Shown here one piece after another: positions 1 to 9,587 of a stretch of DNA of 64,000 nucleotides; the stretch's first letter is position 1, and each line of letters opens with the position of its first letter. The DNA comes from an uncultured Steroidobacter sp. (GTDB lineage Bacteria; Pseudomonadota; Gammaproteobacteria; Steroidobacterales; Steroidobacteraceae). Below the pieces are notes generated by a model. It worked only from the letters and a program-made list of their open reading frames with translations, searched no databases and had not been told where the DNA came from. The position numbers and the translations under genes are program-made. The stretch lies in assembly GCF_937958065.1 (NCBI RefSeq), contig NZ_CALFXI010000053.1, positions 21,317 to 85,316 of the forward strand. Direction: 5' to 3'.

Positions 1-873
1 GATCGCGTTGAACACGAGCTCTGGTTCATCGAGCTGAATATTGTGGCCAGCTTTCTGCGCAACGATGTGCTTGCTGTCAGTGGACAGCCGGGCGAGCTCG
101 CGCTGCAGCTGCTGATGCATCGGCTCGATCACCAGCTGCCACTCGTGCGGTAACGGGTTGCGGTCGCTGGGCGGTTGCGGCGCGGCCGTGAGGACGATCA
201 AGGGAATGCCGCCCACAGTCATGTTGTTCACGAACTCCCTTCCATTCCGATCGAAGTCGAACCATTCCCCTCCCATGGCCGCTCTGTCTGGACCATCGCG
301 AAAGCCGCGCATTACGTCCGACTCGTCCTCGCTTCGCGCTGGCAGCACGGCATTGATCCGTTGCCGTTGCTGAGGGTGCGAGGAATCCACCAGCACGAGC
401 CCAACGACCTCATCACGATAGCGATTCGCAAAGGCGATAGCGTTCATGCCGCCGAGCGACTGGCCGGCGAGCACGTACGGAGAATGGATGCGTTCTCGAT
501 CGAGCAGCGAGTGCAGTTCATCCGCGACATCGAAGCTGGTTCGTGGGCGCTCCGCCTTACTACTGCGCCCCAGTCCGATCCGGTCATAGACGCAAATACG
601 CGTCAGCGACGCGATTCGCGGAGCAAGTGCTGCCCATCCCACCGGCTGCTTCCAAGAAAACACGGTCTCGACCGAGATCCCGCCCCCTTGTTCGATGATT
701 ACCGTCGGACTGCCGGCGCCCTGGCAGTGGTAGCGCAGCGTCTTGCCTTCGATATCGACACTCTGGAATCCAGCCGTCGGGCTTGCCGCCGGAACGCTTG
801 CCAAAGGCGGCTGCTGGCCAGCGAGCACCAACGGTGAGATGAAAGAAGCCAGAATCGTAATTGGCCAGCGCAT
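1..873 (-). CDS. Alpha/beta hydrolase, exported, C-terminus cut by window edge
   Basis: The frame is open from an ATG at 873 down to base 1 (291 codons seen), so the C-terminus lies outside the window. Residues 1-19 look like a signal peptide (ending VLAGQ). The nucleophile elbow GQSLGG has Ser139, preceded by the CVYDRIGLGRS strand-turn typical of alpha/beta hydrolases. His277 in AGHNIQLDEP fits the catalytic His just before the last helix. An HGGG-like oxyanion element is represented by EQGGG at 61-65. The substrate is unknown; esterase or lactonase activity is possible. The nearest upstream gene is the truncated P460-like gene on the opposite strand. Confidence 0.85.
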   Translation of the reverse strand, partial: MRWPITILASFISPLVLAGQQPPLASVPAASPTAGFQSVDIEGKTLRYHCQGAGSPTVIIEQGGGISVETVFSWKQPVGWAALAPRIASLTRICVYDRIGLGRSSKAERPRTSFDVADELHSLLDRERIHSPYVLAGQSLGGMNAIAFANRYRDEVVGLVLVDSSHPQQRQRINAVLPARSEDESDVMRGFRDGPDRAAMGGEWFDFDRNGREFVNNMTVGGIPLIVLTAAPQPPSDRNPLPHEWQLVIEPMHQQLQRELARLSTDSKHIVAQKAGHNIQLDEPELVFNAI

Positions 874-1040
874 GCGTTCCCCAATGCGTCCTGCCTGCAT
901 GATAGGACCACTGCCTGGTGAGAGTCGATCTGCGTGTCTTCGCGAGCAGGATGCCATCGAGTGCCCGCGCCGTTGGCGGTCCAGGCCCTCGCTCGTAGTG
1001 TTAGATAGAACCATCGGCTGTCGGGCCAACCACCGACCGG

Positions 1041-1487
1041 GTGGGCTTTCCTAAAGACTATCCGACCCGCTTCAAAGTGCTCGGCGTCATCGTGAACGAG
1101 AAGGAACTGCGGGTGAGCACCGTTTATGGCAACGAGCAAGCCGCCATCGTCACCAGCCGCGACAAGCTGCCGTATCCACAAGGTTCGATCATCCTCATGG
1201 AATTCAGCGACGCACTCAGGGATGCGAACAATCAGGTCGTGCGTGATGCAAACGGCTCGCTGCAAAAGGGCTCGGTGACGCGGGTCGATGTCATGAAACG
1301 CGGCAAGGATTTCGGGAGAGCCTACGGCGCGAACCGCTCGGGAGAGTGGGAATTCGCGGGCTACCGCTTGGACGGCAGCTACACGACCCCGCCCGAAACA
1401 TCGGTCCAATGCGCGGCGTGTCATCGCAAGGCGGGGCCAGAGAACGATTTTGTGTTTCGCATGAAGTCCGCGCCGGCTCGCATGTAG
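1041..1487 (+). CDS. Cytochrome P460-like haem protein, N-terminally truncated
   Basis: The encoded 148 aa resemble the C-terminal body of the cytochrome P460 family: a beta-rich stretch with GSIILMEFSDA, then GEWEFAGY, ending in a CAACH c-type haem motif (CxxCH) near residue 125. P460 proteins are periplasmic and need a signal peptide, but none is present. The frame is closed by a TAG at 1002-1004, only 13 codons upstream of the GTG at 1041, and no export signal is seen in the other plus-strand frames of 880-1040. The gene is therefore probably truncated or frameshifted at its 5' end, and may be inactive. The GTG start is only the first possible start and has no good ribosome binding site. 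Confidence 0.55.
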   Translation: MGFPKDYPTRFKVLGVIVNEKELRVSTVYGNEQAAIVTSRDKLPYPQGSIILMEFSDALRDANNQVVRDANGSLQKGSVTRVDVMKRGKDFGRAYGANRSGEWEFAGYRLDGSYTTPPETSVQCAACHRKAGPENDFVFRMKSAPARM

Positions 1488-1674
1488 GTACCCCAGCTTC
1501 CGACCGCGGAATCACTCGAACGTAACTCGGCGCTGCAACGTCGATCATTGAGCAGCAAACTGCACGCGCCACTTTTTGCTTATGGAATCAGCTACGTCGC
1601 TGCACGTATGCTGCTGCCGCGGACATGACCCGCCCGCACTGGACTGTTTGATTCGTCCGAACGGAGGTCTGCCC

Positions 1675-3048
1675 GTGAACCTCGGCTTTGAGACGTGTGG
1701 TAACGCAACACTCGTCGTCTATGACGGTGGAATCCCGGTGCTCGTCACCGATCCCTGGATCGAAGGAGCACAATACTTCGGCTCGTGGGTACTGCCGTAT
1801 CGCTTCACTGCGCAGCAGCTGGAGGCGTTTGCATCGACCACCCATGTCTGGGTTTCGCACGGTCATCCCGATCATCTCAATCTGGATTCGTTGTCGGCCT
1901 TTCGAGGCAAGACGCTGCTGGTGCCGCAGCACCATGGCAGGCGGATTCTTCGCGATCTGAGCGCCGCCGGTTACCTTGCTCACGAGCTCGCGGACAACCG
2001 CTGGCTGCAAATCTCGCCCAAGGTAAAGATCCTGTGCTTTGCGGATTGGAATCAGGATGCCGCGCTGCTCATCGCGCTCGGACAGGAATGCCTCATCATC
2101 AATCTGAACGATGGCTCGGCGCTCGGCACGCGGGCCAAGCTGCTGGCGCACGCGAAGCCGTTCAAACGCCGGTTCGTGTTCAAGCTGTTCAGCTACGGCA
2201 CGGCCGACATGATCAATTTCTTCACCGAAGACGGGCAGCGAATCGAGCCGCTGCAGGGCGAGAGCAAGCCGCTGGGATATTGCTATAGCAAGTTGCTGAG
2301 AAGCTGGGACGCCACGCATACCGCCCCGTTCTCCTGCCATCACGTTTTTGGGCGGACCGACTCGCGCTGGGCGGAGGCTTATGAAACCCCGCTCGAGGCT
2401 CACGGCCATTGCTTCAAGCGGGAACGCGGGACGTTCATCCCCGGCTACTTTTCATACGATGTCGCCGCCGATCGCATTACACCTACGCCGATGGAGGCAC
2501 TGCCGAGAGTATTCCGCGAGCCCGCGGAATTCGGGGACAACTGGTCCGACCCGCTCGAGCAGGAGGACGTGCGCTCGCTGCGCACGTACTTCAACAAGTT
2601 CGAGCATCTCCGGCAGAAGTTCCAGTTCGTCAACCTGCGAGTCGGCGGTCGGGATCATTTCGTGGATCTGGGCGGGCCGAAAGATCGCGGCATCACTTTC
2701 GAAGCGCCGCGCCACTCGCTGATGACGGCCATCCAATACGAAATATTCGACGACCTGCTGATCGGCAATTTCATGAAGACCGTGCTGCATGGTGGAGTGC
2801 GCAAGCTCTACCCGGACTTCACGCCCTATGTCGCCAAGTATGGCGATAACGGGCGCGCGTTCAGCCTCAGCGAGCTGCAGGAATATTTTCGGTTCTACCG
2901 CAAGGCCTCTGGTTTTCAGGGCTGGCTGGATCAGGTGCGCCTGGACTCCTCCCGCCAATTGCGTCGCAAGGTGCTCGCCAGGTTCAATGCGACGACTCCC
3001 GCCCTCTACCGTATCGCACGCCACGGTTACCGACGCTTCCTCGCCTGA
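1675..3048 (+). CDS. MBL-fold metallo-hydrolase
   Basis: The protein is 457 aa from the GTG at 1675, chosen because ACGGAGG lies 8 bases upstream; a longer in-frame TTG at 1576 would add a Cys-rich tail without a Shine-Dalgarno site. The metallo-beta-lactamase motif HGHPDHL (HxHxDH) follows the strand THVWVSHG, and further conserved His residues occur in VPQHHG. The N-terminal region (ETCGNATLVVYDG, VTDPW) matches the beta-sandwich start of UlaG-like or CMP-Neu5Ac-hydroxylase-like MBL proteins. There is no signal peptide, so it should be cytoplasmic. The C-terminal 200 residues are not recognised. It stands alone, convergent with the M48 protease. Confidence 0.8.
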   Translation: MNLGFETCGNATLVVYDGGIPVLVTDPWIEGAQYFGSWVLPYRFTAQQLEAFASTTHVWVSHGHPDHLNLDSLSAFRGKTLLVPQHHGRRILRDLSAAGYLAHELADNRWLQISPKVKILCFADWNQDAALLIALGQECLIINLNDGSALGTRAKLLAHAKPFKRRFVFKLFSYGTADMINFFTEDGQRIEPLQGESKPLGYCYSKLLRSWDATHTAPFSCHHVFGRTDSRWAEAYETPLEAHGHCFKRERGTFIPGYFSYDVAADRITPTPMEALPRVFREPAEFGDNWSDPLEQEDVRSLRTYFNKFEHLRQKFQFVNLRVGGRDHFVDLGGPKDRGITFEAPRHSLMTAIQYEIFDDLLIGNFMKTVLHGGVRKLYPDFTPYVAKYGDNGRAFSLSELQEYFRFYRKASGFQGWLDQVRLDSSRQLRRKVLARFNATTPALYRIARHGYRRFLA

Positions 3049-3084
3049 GAAATGCGAGATACCGACACCCGCCGACACGTCGCC

Positions 3085-4656
3085 TCACTCGGCGACTTTC
3101 GCCCCATCCACTCGGAAACGAAGATATGGCAGCTGCGCCTGACCGATGCTGTTGATGCCGGTGTGTGCGGCCGCTTGCTCGCCCGGCTTCACCGCCGAAC
3201 GAAACACCACGGGCTGTCCTTGCTGCACGATCCGACCGCCGGCGTCGACGAGCACCGGCGTGACCTGAATTCCGACCAGCGGCGCCGGCGCGCGGTTCTG
3301 GATCACGACCACGACTCGGCCCTGGGGATCGAGCTGTCCTTGCGTGGCCACGTAGCTGCCCGGATTCTGCGGCAGATCCATGCGCACGAACTCGGCGGCC
3401 GCGCGTTGTCCGATCTGACTTTGCGAGCCGGCGGCGGCCCTGAATAGTTCCATGGCTTTGGCACGATCGCCGCGATCGCGCGCGATGGTACCCAGGTAAT
3501 ACGCCGCGGGCGCCGTGGGCAACAATTCGGCGCTCTTCGTCAACCATTCCTCGGCGCGGGCCTTGTTGCCCGTTTGATATTGAGCCACCCCCGCCCCGAG
3601 ATACGAGCCGAAATAGTCCGAGTTCAGATCGATGGCCTTCTGATAGTGCGGCAAGGCCTCCTCGGGTTTCTTCTGGGCCAGTTTCATCTCGCCCAGGAAC
3701 GCATGGAACCGCCCTTCGCGCGGCTCGATCTTGATGGCCTCCTGGATCAGCGACTCCGCCTGGGTGTATTCCTTCTTGCGGGCCGCGACCATCGCCTGCT
3801 CGAACTTGTCGTAGGCCGGCTCGATCTTCTTGAAGGGTTGCAAGCGCGCTTCATAGCGCTCCTTGCCCAGATCGCCGCCGGCCCCGAGTCGAGCAGCGGT
3901 CGCTTTGTTCTTCTCGACGCGCTCCTCCGAGGGCGGATGCGAGGCGAACAGACCTTCGATGAAGCTCTGGCTCTTGGCGCCGCTCTGCTGCGACAGGCGC
4001 ACGAATGTTTCCTGCAAGGTGATCGCGCCCTGCACGTCGTAGCCGGCCAGCTTCATGTACTTCATGCCGTACTCATCGCTCTCCAGCTCCTGGTCGCGAC
4101 CGTACTTCTGCTGGATCATCTGGGCACCGAGGCCGGCGCCTTGCACGGCGAGATTGGCGACGGACGCATCGACATCGCTGATCGCGGCGCCGATCTGGGC
4201 CGCGGCGAGACCCACTTGCATGATGGTGCCGCGTTCCTGCGCCTTGGCACCGTGTCTTGCGGCGGCGTGCACGATTTCATGACCGAGCACGGCTGCCAGC
4301 TCCGCCTCGTTCTTCAGCTCCGAGAGCAGACCGACGTTGACCGCGATCTTGCCGCCCGGCAACGCCCAGGCATTCGGCACCGGATTGTTCAGCACCACGA
4401 ATTCATAGGGCAGCGGCCGATCCGACACGGCCGCCAGCTTCTGGCCTACTTCGTTGATGTAGACCGTAAGATCCGGCAGCACGTCGAACTCGCCGCCCTC
4501 GCTCTGCTGGGTCGGCGCGTAATTCTGCTCCCCGATCTTGATCTCCTGTGCCTCGGAGACGAATTGAAGCTCTCTCTTGCCCGTCACCGGGTTGACGCCG
4601 CACGCGCTCAACAGCAGCGCGAGCAAGGGTAAGCACAGCAGCTTTGCTTTACGCAT
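3085..4656 (-). CDS. M48-family metalloprotease lipoprotein with TPR repeats (BepA-like)
   Basis: The protein is 523 aa. It starts with a lipoprotein signal (LLLSAC, Cys19) followed by VNPVTGKREL, a sequence common at the mature end of periplasmic M48 proteases. The zinc site is HEIVH (His126, Glu127, His130), and the third ligand is probably in ELESDEYGMKY near residue 190. Residues about 280-420 hold TPR-like helices (EAIKIEPREGRFHAFLGEM, HYQKAIDLNSDYFGSYLGAG). A beta-rich tail follows. Family members such as BepA (YfgC) act in outer-membrane protein quality control. The same function is likely here but has not been shown. It is a monocistronic gene, upstream of and separate from the GH43 gene. 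Confidence 0.88.
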   Translation of the reverse strand: MRKAKLLCLPLLALLLSACGVNPVTGKRELQFVSEAQEIKIGEQNYAPTQQSEGGEFDVLPDLTVYINEVGQKLAAVSDRPLPYEFVVLNNPVPNAWALPGGKIAVNVGLLSELKNEAELAAVLGHEIVHAAARHGAKAQERGTIMQVGLAAAQIGAAISDVDASVANLAVQGAGLGAQMIQQKYGRDQELESDEYGMKYMKLAGYDVQGAITLQETFVRLSQQSGAKSQSFIEGLFASHPPSEERVEKNKATAARLGAGGDLGKERYEARLQPFKKIEPAYDKFEQAMVAARKKEYTQAESLIQEAIKIEPREGRFHAFLGEMKLAQKKPEEALPHYQKAIDLNSDYFGSYLGAGVAQYQTGNKARAEEWLTKSAELLPTAPAAYYLGTIARDRGDRAKAMELFRAAAGSQSQIGQRAAAEFVRMDLPQNPGSYVATQGQLDPQGRVVVVIQNRAPAPLVGIQVTPVLVDAGGRIVQQGQPVVFRSAVKPGEQAAAHTGINSIGQAQLPYLRFRVDGAKVAE

Positions 4657-4749
4657 CGGGATTCCGCCGGTTCAGTGACAGTGGAAGATTCTACGGCCCT
4701 CCTCTTGCAAGAGCGATCAGTGCGGTCGATTGGTTCCCGAGACTGCCCG

Positions 4750-4772
4750 GAGGGCGCCTAACCGGCGCCCTC
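4750..4772 (-). terminator. Hairpin overlapping the GH43 stop codon
   Basis: GAGGGCGCC (4750-4758) pairs perfectly with GGCGCCCTC (4764-4772) around a 5-base loop that holds part of the TAG stop codon of the GH43 gene. No long T-run follows. It is likely a transcript-end hairpin for the GH43 gene. Confidence 0.55.
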
Positions 4773-7700
4773 GGCATACAACTGGCTGACGACCTCCGCG
4801 TTCACCGGCTCGTCATATATCCTGAGCTGATCGACCAGGCCCGTGTACGGCGCGTCCCAAAGGTTGACCCCGATGGCGAACTGCCGTTGAGCGGCGGGCG
4901 TGAACACATCCGGAAACCCGGTCATCGTGTTGACCAGCGCCCCATTCAGGTACAGCCGCAACGTGCCGTGGTCGACCGACATCACCAGGTGCGACCAGGC
5001 GCCAACCGGGATGGGCGTGTTGAACGAGCCGTCGAACCATGCGGTCCCCGACCACAGCATCGTTGGCTGCGTGGCTCCCGGCCCGCGCGGCACGAGACTG
5101 ATCCAGCTCGTCGGGCTCGCCCAGCCGAAGAACGCGGCGGTGAACTGCGAAGCCACGCTCGGCTGCAGCCATATCGCGATCGAGTAGCTGTGATCATGGA
5201 TCAGCTCATCCGGCAGGCGCACGCCGGAGGCGCCATCCAGCGCCAACGCACTGCCCACCGCGCCGGGTGCAAACGACACCATCCCGCCCGGCTGATCCGC
5301 ACGCGGGCCGATCACCACCCCCGGACCGAACACACCGCGCGATGCGCTGAGATCGTTCTCGAAGTCATACGCGGCGATGGGCTGCGAGGGCGCGAGCGAA
5401 CGGACCGTCACCTGGAACGTCCTGGTCGTCTGCATGCCGTTCAAGGTGAGCGTCGCCGTCAACGTGACGTTCACATCGGGCGAATCGCGGCCGGGACGCG
5501 TCACTCGACCCGTCGGGCTGAGCACCGTCGGATGTGACGATTCCCAACTCACGACCGACGCATAAGGCCCCGTGCGCGGCAACTGAAGGTCGGACTGCAC
5601 GGCACTCACGTCGCCGAGATCCAGAATTTGTGCCGCGGACTGCAGCAGTTGCGGACCGCTCAGCTGATCGATGTCGAGCCCACGGATCTCTGCGGCGGAC
5701 AAGCTCGCTTCATAGATCTTCAGCTCGTCGATCAAGCCGTTGAACGGCAGATCCCAGTAGTTCACCCCGAGCGCAAATTTGCCCCGGCGAGTGCTGAAGA
5801 AATCGGCGAGCGTGCCCGCGCCGAACTTGCGCACGCCATTGAGATACACCGACACCACGCCGCGATTCACCGAGAAGGCCACGTGCGTCCAGGCATTCTC
5901 CGAGATGCGTTCACCCGCGCTGCCATCGAACCACGCCTCGCTACCGCTCCAGAGCATGGTGTTGCCGTCCCAGGCGTGCGGTACCAGGCTGATCCAACGA
6001 TTCGAGAACGGCACACCCGCCGCATCGACTTGCTCATCGACCGCGCCGAAGAAGGCCGTCGAGAACTGCGATAGTGCGCGCGGGTTCGCCCAGAACGAAA
6101 CGGTGTACTCGTAGTTGTCGATCACGCCGTCGGGCAACAACACTCCCGAGGCACCTTCGAGACTCACGGCCTGCCCTTGCTGACCCGGTGCGAAGCTCAC
6201 CGAGCCCAGATTCCAGATGCGATCGCCGGTCGCGGTCGCCGCGGTGAAACGGCCGAGTTGCTCGTCCAAGGTGTTTTCGAAGCTGAACTGCGCGACGCGG
6301 TTGAATGGCAGGCGCGCCGGCACGGTGACCTGGAATTGACGCACGGTGGTCACGCCATTCAAGGTCATCGACGCGGTGAGCGTGACGACCCGATCGCCCT
6401 CGCCCACGTTCGGCCGGGTGACCGTGCCATCGGCGTCGATCACGGACGGATCGCTCGATGACCACGCAATGGTCGTGCCGCGCGTGCCCCGGGTTGGCAG
6501 GTCGAGTGTGCCGGCCTTGATGGTGTCGGGCAGCGTCAGGCTCTCGGCCACGTCCTTCAACGCCTGCCGTGTCGTGCGTTTCTCGAGCTTCGATCCCCAG
6601 ATGGAGACGCCCTTTCTGGAGAGCGCCGTGAACACCGGCACGAGCTTGTTCGCCGCCTCGTTCCACTGCCACGCCAGCCGCCCCTCATAGACGTCGTCAC
6701 TGCCATCGAGCTGGATGCTGATGCGATTGGGATCGGCGAAATAGCGTCGATACTGTCCCGTCACCTCGCCGGTGATGGTGTAGTCGGCATTCAACGAAAT
6801 GTAGACCGATTGCTTCGCCTCGCGGTTGATGTCCTTGCCCAGGTTGATGAACCTGTAATCGCCGAGCGCATCGTTGGCGTCGACGATATTCTGACCTTTG
6901 ATTGGCACGTAGCGATGCGGCGAGGCGACCAGCCAGCCGTCCGCATTCACAAACATCTCGTGTACGCGAATCGAATGAGCCTCGCCGCGGTTCGGAAAAC
7001 GCGTGTGCGTGATCAGGAAATGTTTCTTGGTCGCCGCATCGTAGTACGCCGAGTTGTGGCCGGGCGAGAGGTAGCCCCGCGAGCTCTCGCGATCCCCGGG
7101 GGTTGCCGCGAAGTTGAAGCCGCCCATCAGCTTCACGCCATAGGGGGCGATGCTGTCCCAGTTGCCGCGCGCACCCGCCATGTCTCGACCTTCAGCGTCG
7201 AGATATGGCCCGTCGGGATTGCGGGATCGAGCGATACGGATGTTGTAGCCATCGGTGGAAACGAAGCCACCGAACGAAGTGAAGAGGTAGTAATAATTCG
7301 ACTCCGGGCTGTACAGAATGTAGCTGCCTTCGATGGCGCTGTGATCGCCACCGGCAAGGTGCTTGCCATAGCCCTGTCCAGGCAGGGGTTTGCCCGTTTT
7401 TTCATCCAGTCGCAGAATGAAAATGCCTCCGGAGTACGAGCCGTAGGTCATCCACAACCTGCCCTGCCTGTCGTAGAAGACATCCGGATCGATGGTGTTC
7501 GGATGGATGGTCGGGTCGTAGCTCGTGATGCCTTCCGGCCCATAGCCCGCCGCGATTTCCGCAGCGGACATGCCCGAGCGCAGGAAAATGCCCTGATTCG
7601 CGTACGGACCTTCGATGCGATCCGAGGTCGCGACACCAAGATACGAGCGCGGCCCCGTGCATTCTCCCTCGGGTGGAATGCCGCAGAAGCTGTAGTAGAA

Positions 7701-8045
7701 GTGATATTTCCCGTTTTTCAGTTTGATGACGTCGGCAGCCCAGGAACCGGGCACACCCGTCCACGAGGTGCCATCGGCGGGAATCGTGCTCCACAACGGA
7801 TTGGTCGCGTCGACGCCGTTCGCGACGAACTGCCAGTTCATCAGATCGGTGCTGCGCGCCGCCGCCAGATGCGAGCCGAACACATAGAAGCTGCCGTCGT
7901 CGGCGCGAATCACCGATGGATCGTGCACCGGCAGGTCATTGTGAGTGATGGCATTGGGATCGACCGTTGGGTCCGGCGCATCCAACAGACAGCCGCCCAC
8001 GATCAGCAGCACGCCCGTGGCGAGCGCCGTTCTTATCGACTTCAT
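4758..8045 (-). CDS. GH43 lipoprotein (arabinanase-like) with bacterial Ig and two LamG-like domains
   Basis: The protein is 1095 aa from the ATG at 8045, preceded by GGGGGA; upstream in-frame codons are not signal-like. The lipobox is VGGC (Cys19). The GH43 five-bladed propeller spans about 35-480, with catalytic base Asp42 in VHDPSV, pKa-modulator Asp188 in IDPDVF and general acid Glu239 in AIEGSY. A GH43 C-terminal beta domain (ITGEVTGQYRRYF) follows. After that come an atrophied bacterial Ig-like module (TIAWSSSDPSVIDADGTVTR), a LamG/concanavalin-like domain, a second Ig-like module (VVSWESSHPTVLSPTGRVTR) and a second LamG domain. Cell-surface or periplasmic hydrolysis of arabinan or a related hemicellulose is likely. 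No sugar transporter is adjacent. Confidence 0.9.
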   Translation of the reverse strand: MKSIRTALATGVLLIVGGCLLDAPDPTVDPNAITHNDLPVHDPSVIRADDGSFYVFGSHLAAARSTDLMNWQFVANGVDATNPLWSTIPADGTSWTGVPGSWAADVIKLKNGKYHFYYSFCGIPPEGECTGPRSYLGVATSDRIEGPYANQGIFLRSGMSAAEIAAGYGPEGITSYDPTIHPNTIDPDVFYDRQGRLWMTYGSYSGGIFILRLDEKTGKPLPGQGYGKHLAGGDHSAIEGSYILYSPESNYYYLFTSFGGFVSTDGYNIRIARSRNPDGPYLDAEGRDMAGARGNWDSIAPYGVKLMGGFNFAATPGDRESSRGYLSPGHNSAYYDAATKKHFLITHTRFPNRGEAHSIRVHEMFVNADGWLVASPHRYVPIKGQNIVDANDALGDYRFINLGKDINREAKQSVYISLNADYTITGEVTGQYRRYFADPNRISIQLDGSDDVYEGRLAWQWNEAANKLVPVFTALSRKGVSIWGSKLEKRTTRQALKDVAESLTLPDTIKAGTLDLPTRGTRGTTIAWSSSDPSVIDADGTVTRPNVGEGDRVVTLTASMTLNGVTTVRQFQVTVPARLPFNRVAQFSFENTLDEQLGRFTAATATGDRIWNLGSVSFAPGQQGQAVSLEGASGVLLPDGVIDNYEYTVSFWANPRALSQFSTAFFGAVDEQVDAAGVPFSNRWISLVPHAWDGNTMLWSGSEAWFDGSAGERISENAWTHVAFSVNRGVVSVYLNGVRKFGAGTLADFFSTRRGKFALGVNYWDLPFNGLIDELKIYEASLSAAEIRGLDIDQLSGPQLLQSAAQILDLGDVSAVQSDLQLPRTGPYASVVSWESSHPTVLSPTGRVTRPGRDSPDVNVTLTATLTLNGMQTTRTFQVTVRSLAPSQPIAAYDFENDLSASRGVFGPGVVIGPRADQPGGMVSFAPGAVGSALALDGASGVRLPDELIHDHSYSIAIWLQPSVASQFTAAFFGWASPTSWISLVPRGPGATQPTMLWSGTAWFDGSFNTPIPVGAWSHLVMSVDHGTLRLYLNGALVNTMTGFPDVFTPAAQRQFAIGVNLWDAPYTGLVDQLRIYDEPVNAEVVSQLYAEGAG

Positions 8046-8198
8046 TGTTTGATTCCCCCGTCTGGTGCCTGATTTATAACTCAGACAAATCATTGATGGC
8101 AACAGCTCTCGCCGCCACCGGGCTGCGCACGGCCGGAACGATCCATCGCGGTGGGCGTTGGGTCCATGGCGGGCGCGATAACTTTCGGGGGAACAGCC

Positions 8199-8747
8199 AT
8201 GGCACCTTCGATTGGCAGTGCAGCGATCGTGACGGCTTTGTTCAAGAACGCCGCGGACGTGGAGCGTGCGTATCACGCCGCGTTATCGCGCGGCTATGAC
8301 CGGGACGACATCAACCTGGTGCTGTCCGAAGAAACCCGCCACAAACATTTCAACGTCGATCAGGTGGAAAGCGACCTTGCGGACAAGGCGGCCGAGAGCA
8401 CGGAAAAGAAACACCCGGCCGCGGCCAAGATCGGTGGGCCGGTAGGCGGCACGGCGGCAACCATCGCCCCTGCCCTCGCCGCCATTGGCTCGGCCGCGTT
8501 GCTTCCCGGCCTGGTGCTCGCTGGCCCGATTGCTATTGCTTTAGCCGCCGGCGGCGCGGTGGCGATCGCGGGTGGACTGGTTACTGTGCTGACGAACTGG
8601 GGCATACCCCAGAAACGCGTGGAAGAATACGAATCGGAGATTCGTCAGGGCGGAGTGTTGATCGGCGTCAAAGCGCGCAACGACGCCGACACGGCCTACC
8701 TGCAAAACGCCTGGCAAGCCGCGGGCGGCGCCCTGATTCACGCTTGA
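8199..8747 (+). CDS. YflT-like general stress domain protein
   Basis: The protein is 182 aa from the ATG at 8199, which has GGGGGAA at the right distance; an upstream in-frame start at 8151 lacks this. The N-terminus (IVTALFKNAADVERAYHAAL, then GYDRDDINLVLS) matches the heat-induced stress protein YflT / general stress protein 17M fold. The centre has an Ala/Gly-rich hydrophobic stretch of two likely membrane-inserting helices (IAPALAAIGSAALLPGLVLA, IAIALAAGGAVAIAGGLVTV). The C-terminus (GIPQKRVEEYESEIRQGGVLIGV) is the second half of the same domain. The function in the family is poorly known. It is convergent with the DUF6152 gene. Confidence 0.75.
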   Translation: MAPSIGSAAIVTALFKNAADVERAYHAALSRGYDRDDINLVLSEETRHKHFNVDQVESDLADKAAESTEKKHPAAAKIGGPVGGTAATIAPALAAIGSAALLPGLVLAGPIAIALAAGGAVAIAGGLVTVLTNWGIPQKRVEEYESEIRQGGVLIGVKARNDADTAYLQNAWQAAGGALIHA

Positions 8748-8751
8748 TCGG

Positions 8752-9105
8752 TTATCTCAGCTCGACCGTCTTGCCGGCGACGGAAATACGTTCGGCGCGC
8801 AATTCCTTCGCATCGCTGGTGCTCTGATAGCCCTCGACGGTCGCGCTCGTGCCGACCTTGAGCATGTCTGCCGTCAGCCCCCGGCTGGTCATGCGCGCCG
8901 GCGGCGCGAGCACGACTTCCCAGCTCTTGTCGCTGGTCTTGAGCTGAATGGAGCCGTGCGGATTGCCGTAGTTGGTTGCCTCGATCACGCCCGACAGTGT
9001 CTGAATTTCAGAGCTGTAACCCGACCAGCCATGATGCGCGAGCGCGCTGCCGACGAGCGCGACAGAACACGCCGCCGTCCAGAACATTCCACGTGTGCGA
9101 TGCAT
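8752..9105 (-). CDS. DUF6152 family periplasmic protein
   Basis: The protein is 117 aa with a signal peptide (SVALVGSALAHH cleavage region). The mature start AHHGWSGY and the pattern LSGVIEATNYGNPHGSI are typical of the DUF6152 family, small beta-barrel-like periplasmic proteins of unknown function. The start ATG at 9105 has CGAGGAG upstream. It is downstream of the cytochrome c / GMC oxidoreductase operon with a 92-base gap, so co-transcription is possible. Confidence 0.78.
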   Translation of the reverse strand: MHRTRGMFWTAACSVALVGSALAHHGWSGYSSEIQTLSGVIEATNYGNPHGSIQLKTSDKSWEVVLAPPARMTSRGLTADMLKVGTSATVEGYQSTSDAKELRAERISVAGKTVELR

Positions 9106-9197
9106 GAGCTTCTCCTCGACGCGATGGTGTTGCCGGTCGCCAGATCATACGCATTCGCGCGTGGATCGCCACCCGCAGCCGCCGTCGGGCTCGACGC

Positions 9198-9581
9198 TCA
9201 CTCCGCCTTTTGCTGTTTGAGGTAGGCGATCACGTTGCTGACATCCGCATCGTTCGCGAGGCCGGGAAAGACCATCTTCGTGCCGGGCAGCAGCTTCTCC
9301 GGGCCTTTCAGATATTCCTTGAGGGTGCCCTCGTCCCAGGTCAGGCCGGATCTTCTCATAGCCGATGAGTAGCGATAGCTTGGATACGTCCCGGCGGGCC
9401 GACCGACGACGCCGTTCAACACCGGCCCAACGCTGTTCTGCGCGCCAGCGCCGACGGCGTGGCACGCCGCGCATTGGGCGAAGACCGTCGCACCCGCCGC
9501 TGCGTCACCGTCGGCCCGCGCTGAAGAGACAAATGCCAGCGCAAACAGGCTGCTGGCGAGCACTGATCGTTTCACCTTCAT
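9198..9581 (-). CDS. Class I c-type cytochrome
   Basis: The protein is 127 aa from the ATG at 9581; a GTG at 9587, directly after the GMC stop, is an alternative. The signal peptide ends at ARADG. The single haem motif is CAACH (Cys37, Cys40, His41), and Met103 in GTKMVFPG is the axial ligand, as in mitochondrial-type or c2 cytochromes. It is the last gene of the amidohydrolase-MFS-subunit3-GMC-cytochrome operon and probably takes electrons from the GMC flavoenzyme in the periplasm and passes them to a terminal oxidase. Confidence 0.88.
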   Translation of the reverse strand: MKVKRSVLASSLFALAFVSSARADGDAAAGATVFAQCAACHAVGAGAQNSVGPVLNGVVGRPAGTYPSYRYSSAMRRSGLTWDEGTLKEYLKGPEKLLPGTKMVFPGLANDADVSNVIAYLKQQKAE

Positions 9582-9587
9582 CCTCAC

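Noticed and set aside
699..1424. Long minus-strand frame opposite the P460-like gene
   Set aside because: It has no domain or ribosome binding site and lies opposite recognisable coding DNA; it is a shadow.
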